Assembly: GCA_025360125.1 (NCBI GenBank)
Contig: JANYCU010000018.1
Location: forward strand, 62,001 to 126,000
From: Armatimonadota bacterium
GTDB taxonomy: Bacteria > Armatimonadota > Fimbriimonadia > Fimbriimonadales > Fimbriimonadaceae
Direction of reading: 5' to 3'
DNA: 64,000 nt
The notes under the pieces were generated by a model, which was given only the letters and a program-made list of their open reading frames with translations, did not search any database and had not been told where the DNA came from. Within the stretch, counting starts at the first letter, position 1. Every line of letters starts with the position of its first letter. Below are positions 52,780 to 61,052 of the stretch, one piece after another. The position numbers and the translations under genes are program-made.

Positions 52780-54369
52780 CTATTTAAAGGTTATTGGCTT
52801 CTCAAACGTCATTTCTGAGTTCTTTTCGAAGCGGTGAACTTTAATGCTAACGTGGTCTCCCCAGTTCAAATGAGCCATTTCTGAGCTCAATTGGTCCATA
52901 TTTTCGATTGGTTTGCCACCGATTGCCTCAATAACATCACCAGAATTAATTCCATTTCTTCCGGCGACCGAATCGGTATCAATTTTTCCGACCAAAACTC
53001 CACGAATACTTGACGGAATATTGTTTCTCTTTCGGTTTTCTGGTGTTAGGTTTTCAACAGAAACGCCAAGCCGGGCCTTTCCACTCTTAAGCGGAGCCAC
53101 TTCTTCGTCATCATTTTGCTTCTGATTCGGCGTCATCTTTTGGCGAAGTTTGTCTTGGAGGTCCTTCAAGTCGTTTGGACCGAAAATGTCTCCTTCTTTT
53201 CCACCGAATGGATTTGGAGTGACAGGTGCCCGCGGCTTGATGGGCTTCGCCAATTCAAGCGTGACTTTTGCAGACTTGGAATTACCGTCCCGTAGATATT
53301 CAATTTGAACGTCCGTCTTCGGAGCTAGTTCAAGCATTGAATTGCGGAGGTCGATTTGACCTTCGATCGTTTTTGAACCAATCTTGGAAATGATATCGCC
53401 CTGCTTGATGCCTGCCTTGTCAGCTGGACTGCCGGGTTCAACTTGCTCAACATAAGCGCCACCAGTCAGTTTTCGCTCAGTCTTCTCAAAAGGCTTCAAA
53501 TCTCGCGGATAGACGCCCAGCTGAGACCTAACTAGTTTTCCTTTCTGGATCAAAATATCGGCGATAAAGCGGACTTCGTTGCCAGGTATCGCAAAGGCGA
53601 TTCCATTGCTTCCGCCCGTTTTGGAATAAATTGAACTATTCATCCCTACAACTTGTCCGTCGATATTGACCAATGGACCACCGGAATTTCCAACATTGAT
53701 GGCCGCATCCGTTTGAATGAGGTCAGGATAGAATCGCTCTTCTTGACCCGTTATGGCCGAGTCTGGCACCCGATTCTCACGTTTGATCGCACTAACGTGG
53801 CCGAAGGTCACCGAGTTTTCGAGACCAAATGGAGCACCAATTGCCATGACCATTTGTCCAGGCATGACCGACCTGGTATCGGCAATCGTGAGGGTTGGAA
53901 AGTCTTTCCCTTCGATTTTAACGACAGCAACATCCCATTCAGGGGCTCGTTTGACGGTCCCCTTATATTCTCGGCCGTCGCTAGTAACAACGGTTACTTC
54001 GGTTGCTCCGCTAACCACGTGGTCATTGGTAATGACGTATCCATCCTTTCGATAAATGAAGCCTGACCCTTCACTTCCAGAGATTGGCACCATTTTGCCA
54101 CTTGAGTCGCTAGCTCGGCTCGTAACCGACTTAATGTGCACTACTCCAGGTTTGACGTATTCAGCCAAATTAACCAATGAGCTATTGAGGTTGTGGAGAG
54201 TAGTTGCCTCCTCGGCCGATGTATTGCCAACGAGATGGCCGATGGTGGCGCCCTTTGCGATCGCGGACTCAGGTTTGAATCCACCGGAAAGGCTAACAAC
54301 CGTTGCGATACCAGCAAAGAAGCCGCCAGCAATCAGCGCGTATGCAGTCCAAGAACGAACAGTTTTCAT
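52780..54369 (-). CDS. HtrA/DegP-type serine protease with two PDZ domains
   Basis: The 529-residue protein has an N-terminal membrane or signal helix (about 8-28) and a trypsin-like domain with His117 (TNDHVV), Asp146 (WDVAVVKI) and Ser229 (VGNSGGPLV). PDZ1 (about 285-375) and PDZ2 (about 440-525) follow, separated by a proline-rich, charged linker. It degrades or refolds damaged periplasmic proteins. It is the last gene of the sigma-E-like operon, 47 bases after the RseB-like gene. Confidence 0.95.
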   Translation of the reverse strand: MKTVRSWTAYALIAGGFFAGIATVVSLSGGFKPESAIAKGATIGHLVGNTSAEEATTLHNLNSSLVNLAEYVKPGVVHIKSVTSRASDSSGKMVPISGSEGSGFIYRKDGYVITNDHVVSGATEVTVVTSDGREYKGTVKRAPEWDVAVVKIEGKDFPTLTIADTRSVMPGQMVMAIGAPFGLENSVTFGHVSAIKRENRVPDSAITGQEERFYPDLIQTDAAINVGNSGGPLVNIDGQVVGMNSSIYSKTGGSNGIAFAIPGNEVRFIADILIQKGKLVRSQLGVYPRDLKPFEKTERKLTGGAYVEQVEPGSPADKAGIKQGDIISKIGSKTIEGQIDLRNSMLELAPKTDVQIEYLRDGNSKSAKVTLELAKPIKPRAPVTPNPFGGKEGDIFGPNDLKDLQDKLRQKMTPNQKQNDDEEVAPLKSGKARLGVSVENLTPENRKRNNIPSSIRGVLVGKIDTDSVAGRNGINSGDVIEAIGGKPIENMDQLSSEMAHLNWGDHVSIKVHRFEKNSEMTFEKPITFK

Positions 54370-54416
54370 TTTTGTCTCTTCTAATATTCTAAGGGAAATT
54401 GAGGAAAATAGGTTCC

Positions 54417-55454
54417 CTATATTCCTATGCTCGTAAGCATAACGGGGGCATTTCGGTCAGCAAAGACCAAGAAAGATCGGATCAACATATTTCTGACGTT
54501 TGAATCGATGTCAGAGACGATCATGATGTTGACCCCGTTGTGAAGTTTTATGACTCGGTTTTCTCCCGTCTTGATTGATTCACCTGGCTCAGGAATCCAC
54601 TCGTACACCGTGACCCTTTGAAGTCCGTCGGTCAATTTGATGCAAAGCGCCTTCCATTTCGATTTCTTGGTTGTCGTCATCCGTTGAATTCGGAACCCGC
54701 AAGGAATCTGGGTTGGAATGGTTGGAGTGAAGCCAAGCAACTGGGCCGCTTCCGAGGTAGAACCAATTTTTGTCGGTTCAGCGTAAGAAATTGTTTCGTA
54801 ACCGACCGGAGGTTCAATTTTGAAGATGGACTTATCGAGCTTGGAAGGGAAACTGACGTTTACCACTTCGTATTCTTGGTTGGAATCCCCATTTGGAGAA
54901 ATCATTTCCTTGCTCAATGGGAAACCCGTTTTTTCGTCGAAAAAGAATCGAATGCTCGGTACTTGAGGGTAGCGAGAGTTTGCTGTGACTACAACACAAT
55001 TTCTTCCTGCAATTTTCTTGGAGGCCTCTGTCTTCAACAGGTAGTTTTTTTCGATCAGCGGAGTTCGAAAGGCTAAGTCGGGACCAGATTGATTGGATGG
55101 CTGAACAATCAGGGTTCTATCATCTGGAGAATAGGTCTGAATCGTCGTACCATCATCGAGGTATTCGCACTGCATGTGTAGCGGCGACAGTACAGTTTGC
55201 CGAGTCTTGCCCTCCTTGGAACGTTGAATTTTGGCGATGACCGTACTTTTTTCGTTTCCTTGATACTGTTTGAGCATGGCCACAACGTTGACCTTGTAGT
55301 CTCCGGCCAACGACCGCATGAGATACCGCTGAGCACGATCATCCTCGCCAATTGAAAGGCTGATGGTTCCAATAAGAATCGAGAGGCTAACGACTTTCGA
55401 GATTCGCGTAATGGACAAGTGACGCTCCTGAGGTTGAGTCAGTGCCAGCATCAA
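54417..55454 (-). CDS. RseB/MucB-like sigma-factor regulatory protein
   Basis: The 345-residue protein has a signal or membrane segment (about 18-36). It then has the LolA/RseB-like beta half-barrel (EYLDDGTTIQTYSPDDRTLIVQ, GRNCVVVTANSRYPQ, RFFFDEKTGFPLSKEM) and a C-terminal domain (about 225-345). The two-domain layout matches RseB, which binds the anti-sigma factor and lipopolysaccharide or unfolded proteins in the periplasm. Position between the anti-sigma factor and htrA supports this. It overlaps the anti-sigma gene by 68 bases if the first start is used, so the true start may be later. Confidence 0.8.
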   Translation of the reverse strand: MMLALTQPQERHLSITRISKVVSLSILIGTISLSIGEDDRAQRYLMRSLAGDYKVNVVAMLKQYQGNEKSTVIAKIQRSKEGKTRQTVLSPLHMQCEYLDDGTTIQTYSPDDRTLIVQPSNQSGPDLAFRTPLIEKNYLLKTEASKKIAGRNCVVVTANSRYPQVPSIRFFFDEKTGFPLSKEMISPNGDSNQEYEVVNVSFPSKLDKSIFKIEPPVGYETISYAEPTKIGSTSEAAQLLGFTPTIPTQIPCGFRIQRMTTTKKSKWKALCIKLTDGLQRVTVYEWIPEPGESIKTGENRVIKLHNGVNIMIVSDIDSNVRNMLIRSFLVFADRNAPVMLTSIGI

Positions 55455-55818
55455 AAAGTTGATCCTTGGCCAATTGGCGATGAATCACAAGATCTCGATC
55501 TTGAGCCCGGATTGGTGCTGAACGAGGGTAGAAAATGACCGCAACAGCGCACAGCGGAATTGCCATGACTATGGCATATCGCAAATAATTTCTCCGAGTG
55601 GTCTTGATGGATGCCGTTATGCGGTCAGGAAGGTTGGCAGGAGCCTCTGGGGTCGAAGGTAAGCCACGAAGTACCATTTGGACCGATTTCAAGTCATTAA
55701 CTTGACCTTGACAATCAGGGCAATGATTGACATGCCTTCTGATGGCCTGCATTTCCATGCCCGACATTTCTCCGTCAACATAAGCAGACAGTTTGGATTG
55801 ACTAGTATTACAAGACAT
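55387..55818 (-). CDS. anti-sigma factor with zinc-finger (ZAS) domain
   Basis: The 143-residue protein starts at ATG 55818; the ORF extends 5 codons upstream, into the sigma gene. Its ZAS motif is H-x3-C-x2-C (His29, Cys33, Cys36 in RRHVNHCPDC). One membrane helix lies at about 80-98 and a periplasmic tail follows. It would hold the sigma factor at the membrane until stress triggers its release. It overlaps the sigma gene end by 11 bases. Confidence 0.9.
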   Translation of the reverse strand: MSCNTSQSKLSAYVDGEMSGMEMQAIRRHVNHCPDCQGQVNDLKSVQMVLRGLPSTPEAPANLPDRITASIKTTRRNYLRYAIVMAIPLCAVAVIFYPRSAPIRAQDRDLVIHRQLAKDQLFDAGTDSTSGASLVHYANLESR

Positions 55819-56398
55819 CAGCGTGCCTCCCATAAGATTCAGGTGCAGTTTTCAATAAGTAGTTTCGGAGTTGGACACGCCCACGGTGGATTCGGGATCG
55901 AACGGTTCCAACTGATGTTTCCATGATGTCGGCGACTTCTTCGTAAGAAAGTCCCTCGACATCAGCCAAGACGACCGCAAGGCGAAACTCTGGGTTCATC
56001 TGATTCAGCCCACCTTGGACGGATTCGGAAAAACTATCGTTGATCATGTCCTTGCCAGGAACGTTGGAATGATCGGCGATTTCAAAAGCTTGCATCCCAT
56101 CGCTACCGGAATGATCGAGCGAGCTAGTCTTGATTTTGCCCTTGCGGCGAATGAGATCAATGTGAGCATTGGCAATAATTCGGTACATCCAACTACTGAA
56201 AGGTAGCTTGTCGTCGTAGCGATGAAAAAATCGAAAGGCTCGGACAAAAGCCTCTTGCACTAAATCTTCGGCGTCAGACGAATCGCCCGTCAATCGATAG
56301 GCAACTGAGTAGGCCTGGCGATATGAATCGCGCATCAATCGCTCAAAAGTAATTGAGCGATCAAAGGTGCCATTTCGGTTTTTTACCCAACTAAGCAT
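55808..56398 (-). CDS. ECF RNA polymerase sigma factor, RpoE/SigE-like
   Basis: The 196-residue protein has region 2 (DAEDLVQEAFVRAFRFFHRY, PFSSWMYRIIANAHIDLIRR) and region 4 (EFRLAVVLADVEGLSYEEVADIMETSVGTVRSRIHRGR), an acidic linker, and no region 3. It is the extracytoplasmic-function type paired with the downstream ZAS anti-sigma factor. It is 36 bases after the holB-like stop and may share its transcript. No ECF -35 (GGAAC-like) box was recognised upstream. Confidence 0.93.
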   Translation of the reverse strand: MLSWVKNRNGTFDRSITFERLMRDSYRQAYSVAYRLTGDSSDAEDLVQEAFVRAFRFFHRYDDKLPFSSWMYRIIANAHIDLIRRKGKIKTSSLDHSGSDGMQAFEIADHSNVPGKDMINDSFSESVQGGLNQMNPEFRLAVVLADVEGLSYEEVADIMETSVGTVRSRIHRGRVQLRNYLLKTAPESYGRHADVL

Positions 56399-56434
56399 TC
56401 TGGTTTTCTCTGAGATTAGTCATACGCCATCGAA

Positions 56435-57376
56435 TTACGATTTCGTTCCCGCTTTGTTCTCTAACACAATTTTCCCAATCATGGCGTCGAGAGTTAAGTT
56501 CGCACTGGCATTAGAAATTACCCGACGGTGAGCCTTCGTGATTTGGTGGATGGCGTCAACTCGGTTTGAATGTCGCTTGCTTAGAGCAATTCCAACCAAT
56601 TCGAGGGTACGGGCGTTCGAGAGGCGAACTCCATGCTTCTCAGCGTCATCTAGCCGATCCGAAAGCTTCTTGAACTCTTCTGAAAGCACGATCGCATGGT
56701 GAGGGCTGCCTCCGACCAAGCGGTCAGAGAACGAGACAATATCCCGGTAAAGATCGATATTCTCCGACACCTTTGTCAGAACTCCCGGGGAACCTTCAGC
56801 AAGAAAATGGAGGTCATTGGGAGTCCCTTCAAATTGCCTTGACATTTCTTCATTGGTCGGAAGTTCACAGTTAATGACCAGGCACCGCGATAGGATCGTA
56901 GCCGGAACTTGGCTGATTTGGTTTGAAGTCAAAACCAACTTTACGTAGCTTGGGGGTTCTTCTAGCGTCTTGAGGAGTGAATTGGATGCGTGCTGGTTGA
57001 GCCGATGGACGTCTTCAATCCAAATCGACTTGTTGCGAGAATAAAGTGGAGAAACTCGAATGTATTCAATTAGAGAGAGTGGATCGTCGGGCTTTTTGGG
57101 TCCACCGGGTGAAATTTGTCCAACCGTAATGATATTGCTTGGTCCAGAGGGGCGAATATGATGGAAGTCTGGATTCGCCCCTCTCCGGAACGACTCGACT
57201 GCTCGATGCGTTCCATCGGATTTGACGTCAAGCCACATCTCGATCAACTGATGGACCAGGAGCGTCTTTCCGCATCCCCGGGGGCCATACAGGAGAACGG
57301 AAGAAACTCCGTTTGATTCGTCACCCAGCATTTGAGTGATGATCTTTGCTCGATTGAGCCCGAGAATCTGGCTCAA
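56435..57376 (-). CDS. DNA polymerase III delta' subunit (HolB-like) AAA+ protein
   Basis: The 313-residue protein has Walker A GPRGCGKT (31-38). A sensor-type arginine region, SILSRC-like TILSRCLVINCELP, and ...LNQHASNSLLKTLEEPP (about 127-143) are characteristic of clamp-loader delta' subunits. It helps load the sliding clamp. It directly follows the darA gene (4-base overlap), an order also known in other phyla. Confidence 0.9.
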   Translation of the reverse strand: MSQILGLNRAKIITQMLGDESNGVSSVLLYGPRGCGKTLLVHQLIEMWLDVKSDGTHRAVESFRRGANPDFHHIRPSGPSNIITVGQISPGGPKKPDDPLSLIEYIRVSPLYSRNKSIWIEDVHRLNQHASNSLLKTLEEPPSYVKLVLTSNQISQVPATILSRCLVINCELPTNEEMSRQFEGTPNDLHFLAEGSPGVLTKVSENIDLYRDIVSFSDRLVGGSPHHAIVLSEEFKKLSDRLDDAEKHGVRLSNARTLELVGIALSKRHSNRVDAIHQITKAHRRVISNASANLTLDAMIGKIVLENKAGTKS

Positions 57377-57702
57377 AAACGCTCGAACTCCTCGACGGGC
57401 AGCAGAAAGAGCACGGCGCCACCCACGGGAACCTTGACTGCAGAAGGTGCAAAAGCCGCAGTTGGATTGGTTTCGAAGGGAGCCACGTTAAGGATTTCCT
57501 CTCGACTTTGGCAATTGACAGAAATCACCTGCTTCAAATTCGCAATCTCGCTGTCCTGAACGCCGATGAGAAAGGTGGTATTACCTTCACGCAAAAAGCC
57601 TCCGGTTGAGCCAATGATGGTTGACTTGAATCCCGCCTTTACAAGTTCGTCGATAATACGACTCTTGTCCCGGTTGTGAATAATGCATACCGCGAGCTTC
57701 AT
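57373..57702 (-). CDS. cyclic-di-AMP receptor (DarA/PstA-like PII-type protein)
   Basis: The 109-residue protein is of the DUF970/PII-like fold. The conserved pattern STGGFLREGNTTFLIGV (about 32-48) and a second GG..LFLLPVEEFERF ending match the DarA/PstA/YaaQ family, which binds cyclic di-AMP as a trimer. It opens the minus-strand unit that continues with holB. No c-di-AMP cyclase is in the window. Confidence 0.85.
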   Translation of the reverse strand: MKLAVCIIHNRDKSRIIDELVKAGFKSTIIGSTGGFLREGNTTFLIGVQDSEIANLKQVISVNCQSREEILNVAPFETNPTAAFAPSAVKVPVGGAVLFLLPVEEFERF

Positions 57703-57719
57703 AGTGAGTGCATTATAAA

Positions 57720-57753
57720 CGAAAAGCTCCCCACAGAGGTGAGGAGCTTTTCG
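57720..57753 (-). terminator. hairpin terminator downstream of the H-x9-DG pilin gene
   Basis: An 11-bp perfect stem CGAAAAGCTCC / GGAGCTTTTCG encloses a 12-base loop. The right-hand T run lies inside the stem and TTTATAA follows on the minus strand. It lies between the pilin stop and the darA start. Confidence 0.8.
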
Positions 57754-57770
57754 ATGACAGTTAATTTTTC

Positions 57771-58760
57771 TTACTGACCGAGTCCCCAGAGAGGGTAGTT
57801 GATAGCAACATTAGGATTGACCCCGAGTCCAACCGTTCCACCAGTGAACCCTCGGGTGATTTGATTTGAAACTGATCCATTCCAACCAAACGCTGGCGTT
57901 ACGCCCACCCCATACTCAACCGCCGTAGGCGTCAATGAAAGGAATTTCTTGTAAGGGTAGAACTTTGCATGCCCGTCGCACGCGCCAATAATGACTCCGT
58001 TAAACGCTACTCGCTGTTCGTCCAACTCTGCAAGTTGATTGCCGGGGTAAGCCGCGGTCTGTTTGCCCAGTTCAAAAGTCCAAAGTTCGCGAACTGCCGG
58101 TGGGAAGATCGTTACGCTTGATGAACTTGAATCTGCACCAAAAGCGACCGGCACCACTCCAATCTGAGCATTGCCGTCTTCCATCAGGGCCATCGTTTCC
58201 GCTACATTCGGCACTGCTGTCATACTTCCACCCAACCAACTGTTTCGCTCTCGTGTCGAAGCAGTCAATGGCCGGTTGTAGGTGTTTAACTGACCAGACA
58301 ATGAGGTGTTGAAGAGGTAACTCCCAGTGATTTGACCACAGGCGGCCCAGTTCCCACCGGGGCATGAAGGAACAGGAGTATTGTTGATACCTCGACCAGG
58401 GTTGAAGTACAACTGAACGTTCTTAACGTACGGCATGGTCCACTTCTGCCAAGAAAAGTGATTCATTCTGTAGAAAAACGGAGCGGACGTACAGCCCGGA
58501 CCCGTTGGGTTGAATGGCAGCGTATTCAAAGCTGAATTCAGGGCAGAATTTGGTTGACAGTCGTCGTTCCGTGGATACATATCGTCGTAATCACCGCCGT
58601 AGAGGAAGATTCCGAGTGAGATTTGCTTTTGATTGCTGATAGAGACAGCCTTCTTCGCCGCTGCTTTTGCTTGAGCAAAAACAGGGAACAGAATTGCTGC
58701 GAGAATTGCGATGATCGCGATAACGACCAGGAGCTCGATGAGCGTGAATGCTTTTTTCAT
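57771..58760 (-). CDS. pseudopilin-like protein with H-x9-DG C-terminus (DUF1559-type)
   Basis: The 329-residue protein has the prepilin leader MKKA and the helix FTLIELLVVIAIIAILAAIL, followed by LFPVFAQAKAAAKKA. The mature domain is rich in N, G and S with scattered cysteines. It contains ACDGHAKFYPYKKF near residue 250, the DG-x-H/K type C-terminal motif of this group. These proteins occur in many copies in Planctomycetota and Armatimonadota and are thought to be secreted or surface-associated. It is a single-gene unit with its own terminator. Confidence 0.9.
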   Translation of the reverse strand: MKKAFTLIELLVVIAIIAILAAILFPVFAQAKAAAKKAVSISNQKQISLGIFLYGGDYDDMYPRNDDCQPNSALNSALNTLPFNPTGPGCTSAPFFYRMNHFSWQKWTMPYVKNVQLYFNPGRGINNTPVPSCPGGNWAACGQITGSYLFNTSLSGQLNTYNRPLTASTRERNSWLGGSMTAVPNVAETMALMEDGNAQIGVVPVAFGADSSSSSVTIFPPAVRELWTFELGKQTAAYPGNQLAELDEQRVAFNGVIIGACDGHAKFYPYKKFLSLTPTAVEYGVGVTPAFGWNGSVSNQITRGFTGGTVGLGVNPNVAINYPLWGLGQ

Positions 58761-58871
58761 AGCCTTGATGATTCCAATTAAGATTGCGAACGCACGTCAT
58801 GTGCTCCAGCAACGGAGTGGTTGGACGATCCTTCAAGGAGAGCTTAAGGTCGCAGCATTAAGGCTAAATTA

Positions 58872-60122
58872 TTAATGTGGTTCTTTCATCAAACCTTCAT
58901 ATAGCGAAACTGGCGATACGAATTTAGCTATCTCAGCCGCCATTCGTTGACGAATGACGCCAAGGCCCTCTCCTTGCTCAATGGACTGCCTCGCCCACGA
59001 ATTTCCAAACAAGATATCGATTGGCAGTTTTTCGTACTCGTATTCGTAGGGCGGCTGCTTCCACGCAAAGCCCGGAAGGTCTGTCTCTTTTCCGGCAGCA
59101 ACAAACCGCTCCGTCTTAACATGACTCGAATCGTGGAGACCAGTTTGAATGATCGTTTCGATCATCACAGCACAATAATTGATAACAGGCTCGAAAACGT
59201 CTCGGTCGGTCACGTGCACAAACACCCCGTTGCAGATCTGCCCATGATATTTATTAAAAGTAGGCTCAAATTGAATGGGTCGAAAGTAGACCCCGGCTAG
59301 TTCATTGGCATTTAGGGCGTGGGCCAACTTTTCTCCGTTGAGCCACGGAGCGCCAATCATTTCAAACGGTCGAGTGGTTCCACGTCCCTCGCTCAGATTT
59401 GTGCCCTCAAGCAGGCAACCCCCAGGGTAAACAACTGCGGTGTCAACCGTCGGCATATTGGGCGACGGCATCACCCAGGGGTATCCATGAGAATCAGCAT
59501 AGCTGTCTCGATCCCATCCCTCGACCTTGATCACGTCGAGTACGAGGTCCGGATAAGACTGGTTATGGAACAACAAGGCAATTTCCCCAATCGTCATTCC
59601 GTGTCGCAATGGCAAACGGTGCAAACCAACGAATGAAGCAAAGTTGGGATCAAGCACAGTCCCTTCAACTTTCGACCCGATTGGGTTTGGGCGGTCTAGG
59701 ATGAGCATGGGGATTCCGAGCCGCTCCGCCGCTTTCATCGCCAACGACATAGTCCAGATGAAGGTGTAATAACGCGAGCCGACATCCGGCAAATCGACCA
59801 CGATACGCTCAACCCCAGATAACATTTCATCGGTAGGTTCTCGATGCTCGCCATAGAGAGAGTGGACGGGATATCGAAAGGACTCTGCTCCTTGGCCATT
59901 CCACTCGATCATGTTGTCCTGAGTGGTTCCCGCCAATCCGTGTTGCGGACCAAAAGCCGCAACAATCTTGAAATGTCCTTCGACTTGAGCTTCACTAAGC
60001 ATGCCTAGCACATGCCGAAAACGGTGATCGACGCTCGCCTGGTTGCAAATAACGGCGACCCTGCCCGTGAGATTCGCAAACTTATTCGCCGCAAGAACAT
60101 CCAGCCCTGTCCGAATCCCCAT
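58872..60122 (-). CDS. DUF1343 protein, exo-beta-N-acetylmuramidase NamZ-like
   Basis: The start is ATG 60122; 32 upstream in-frame codons only translate repeat copy B and are rejected, giving 416 residues. No signal peptide is present. Family blocks are GLDVLAANKF, AVICNQASVD, FGPQHGLAGTTQDNM (about 60-74), VVDLPDVGSRYYTF, LDRPNPIG and LEGTNLSEGRGTTRPFE (about 240-256). NamZ releases N-acetylmuramic acid from the non-reducing ends of peptidoglycan fragments, supporting cell-wall recycling. No other recycling genes are adjacent. Confidence 0.9.
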   Translation of the reverse strand: MGIRTGLDVLAANKFANLTGRVAVICNQASVDHRFRHVLGMLSEAQVEGHFKIVAAFGPQHGLAGTTQDNMIEWNGQGAESFRYPVHSLYGEHREPTDEMLSGVERIVVDLPDVGSRYYTFIWTMSLAMKAAERLGIPMLILDRPNPIGSKVEGTVLDPNFASFVGLHRLPLRHGMTIGEIALLFHNQSYPDLVLDVIKVEGWDRDSYADSHGYPWVMPSPNMPTVDTAVVYPGGCLLEGTNLSEGRGTTRPFEMIGAPWLNGEKLAHALNANELAGVYFRPIQFEPTFNKYHGQICNGVFVHVTDRDVFEPVINYCAVMIETIIQTGLHDSSHVKTERFVAAGKETDLPGFAWKQPPYEYEYEKLPIDILFGNSWARQSIEQGEGLGVIRQRMAAEIAKFVSPVSLYEGLMKEPH

Positions 60123-60155
60123 CTCCGTATTGTACGCCCAAAGAAAGGCGTCCTT

Positions 60156-60450
60156 TGGGAGCCTGGGCGTCCCCGCCCGGATTAGAGCATAGGTAGATAG
60201 TCGTCCAATCATTGGCATCTAGTTTTATCCGTTTTTTCTGGTTGAACCAGAGGTACTTTAGTTAAGTGCAAAGCTGTCCGGAGGCACGAAGTGTCGATAA
60301 CATGTCAGCCCAGGGTGAAGCCGTTTGTGAGCTCAGCGAACAAACGGCTGAGGCCTGGGTAAGAACCAAACCTGTCCTTTCCACGGGCACTCTACCAAAC
60401 TTTGTTCCCGGCCAACAATGCGAGCGTCCCCGCCAAAGGCGATTCTAAAC
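60156..60450. repeat. long structured intergenic repeat, copy B
   Basis: It shares with copy A, in the same order, TGGGAGCCTGGGCGTCC, CATCTAGTTTT, TCCGGAGG, CGAAG, TCGATA, AGCCCAGG, TGAA, GCCTGGGTAA, TTTCCA, GGGC, CCAAACTTTG and AAAGGCGAT. Inner parts differ in sequence but keep paired arms, for example AGCCGTTTGT with ACAAACGGCT. It begins 34 bases before the namZ start codon, so it lies in that gene's 5' region. Confidence 0.75.
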
Positions 60451-60566
60451 GCTTCTGATTTCGGCGATCAAGAATTAAGTGATAGTTCGAAATCCCTGTC
60501 GGCGTACAGTCGAAACTGGCAAGGTCGATCTCCTAACTATCCTCGCCCTCGCCGTGATAAACAAAA

Positions 60567-60598
60567 ATCCCCGACCATCTTGAATGAAGGTCGAGGAT
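60567..60598 (-). terminator. intrinsic terminator of the basic protein gene
   Basis: ATCCCCGACC pairs with GGTCGAGGAT (one mismatch) around a 12-base loop. On the minus strand the stem runs into TTTTGTTT. It lies 40 bases after the stop of the 60.6-61.0 kb gene. Confidence 0.7.
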
Positions 60599-60602
60599 TC
60601 TT

Positions 60603-60637
60603 CTTGTAGCTTGCAGCTTGTAGCTAGCAGCCAAACA
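60603..60637. repeat. degenerate 7-bp tandem repeat, array 6
   Basis: Heptads AGCTTGC, AGCTTGT, AGCTAGC, AGCCAAA run up to the stop codon of the basic protein gene. It has the same purine-purine-CT design as the other arrays. Confidence 0.65.
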
Positions 60638-60994
60638 CTACGCCGCAAAGTCGTCGGCGAGCTGGTGGTTGAGATAGAGTTGCAACCTCGCATTTTGAAT
60701 GTGCGTCAGTTTCCCGTGCTTGTGAGGCTTAGCCGCCGCAAGCGGGGCGGGACGATCAGCTTTCCGCTTTTGGACCGTGTTAAGAATCCAAGTCTTTGTA
60801 CTCTCGATCTTTGTAATGATTCGACGTGATTGTTTACGTCTCCATGCCCTGGTTCGGTCTTTCATCTCAATGCTTACCTGCCTCATTTCGAGGCTAAAAG
60901 AACCAAGCAATTGCGCGGTTCTTTCCTTTAGGATACGAAACCTAGTGAATCCTTGTGCCTTTTTGGCATAAGAAATAAGGCTTTTGGAGGGCAT
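60638..60994 (-). CDS. small basic hypothetical protein
   Basis: The start is ATG 60994; a longer frame would overlap the MFS-HEAT gene and is rejected. The 118-residue product is strongly basic (RTRAWRRKQSRRIITKIE, VQKRKADR) and helical, with a short helix near the end. No motif was recognised. The upstream region is shared with the divergent transporter gene, 58 bases apart. It may bind nucleic acid or membrane, but this is a guess from charge alone. Confidence 0.5.
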   Translation of the reverse strand: MPSKSLISYAKKAQGFTRFRILKERTAQLLGSFSLEMRQVSIEMKDRTRAWRRKQSRRIITKIESTKTWILNTVQKRKADRPAPLAAAKPHKHGKLTHIQNARLQLYLNHQLADDFAA

Positions 60995-61052
60995 TTTTTC
61001 GGTAACCTTACAAGGTTCATGAGTCCGTATCTCCAAGGTGAGGGTGTGCCAA

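Noticed and set aside
60123-60218. 32-codon N-terminal extension of the NamZ-like protein
   Set aside because: It translates repeat copy B, and the conserved family start is at ATG 60122.
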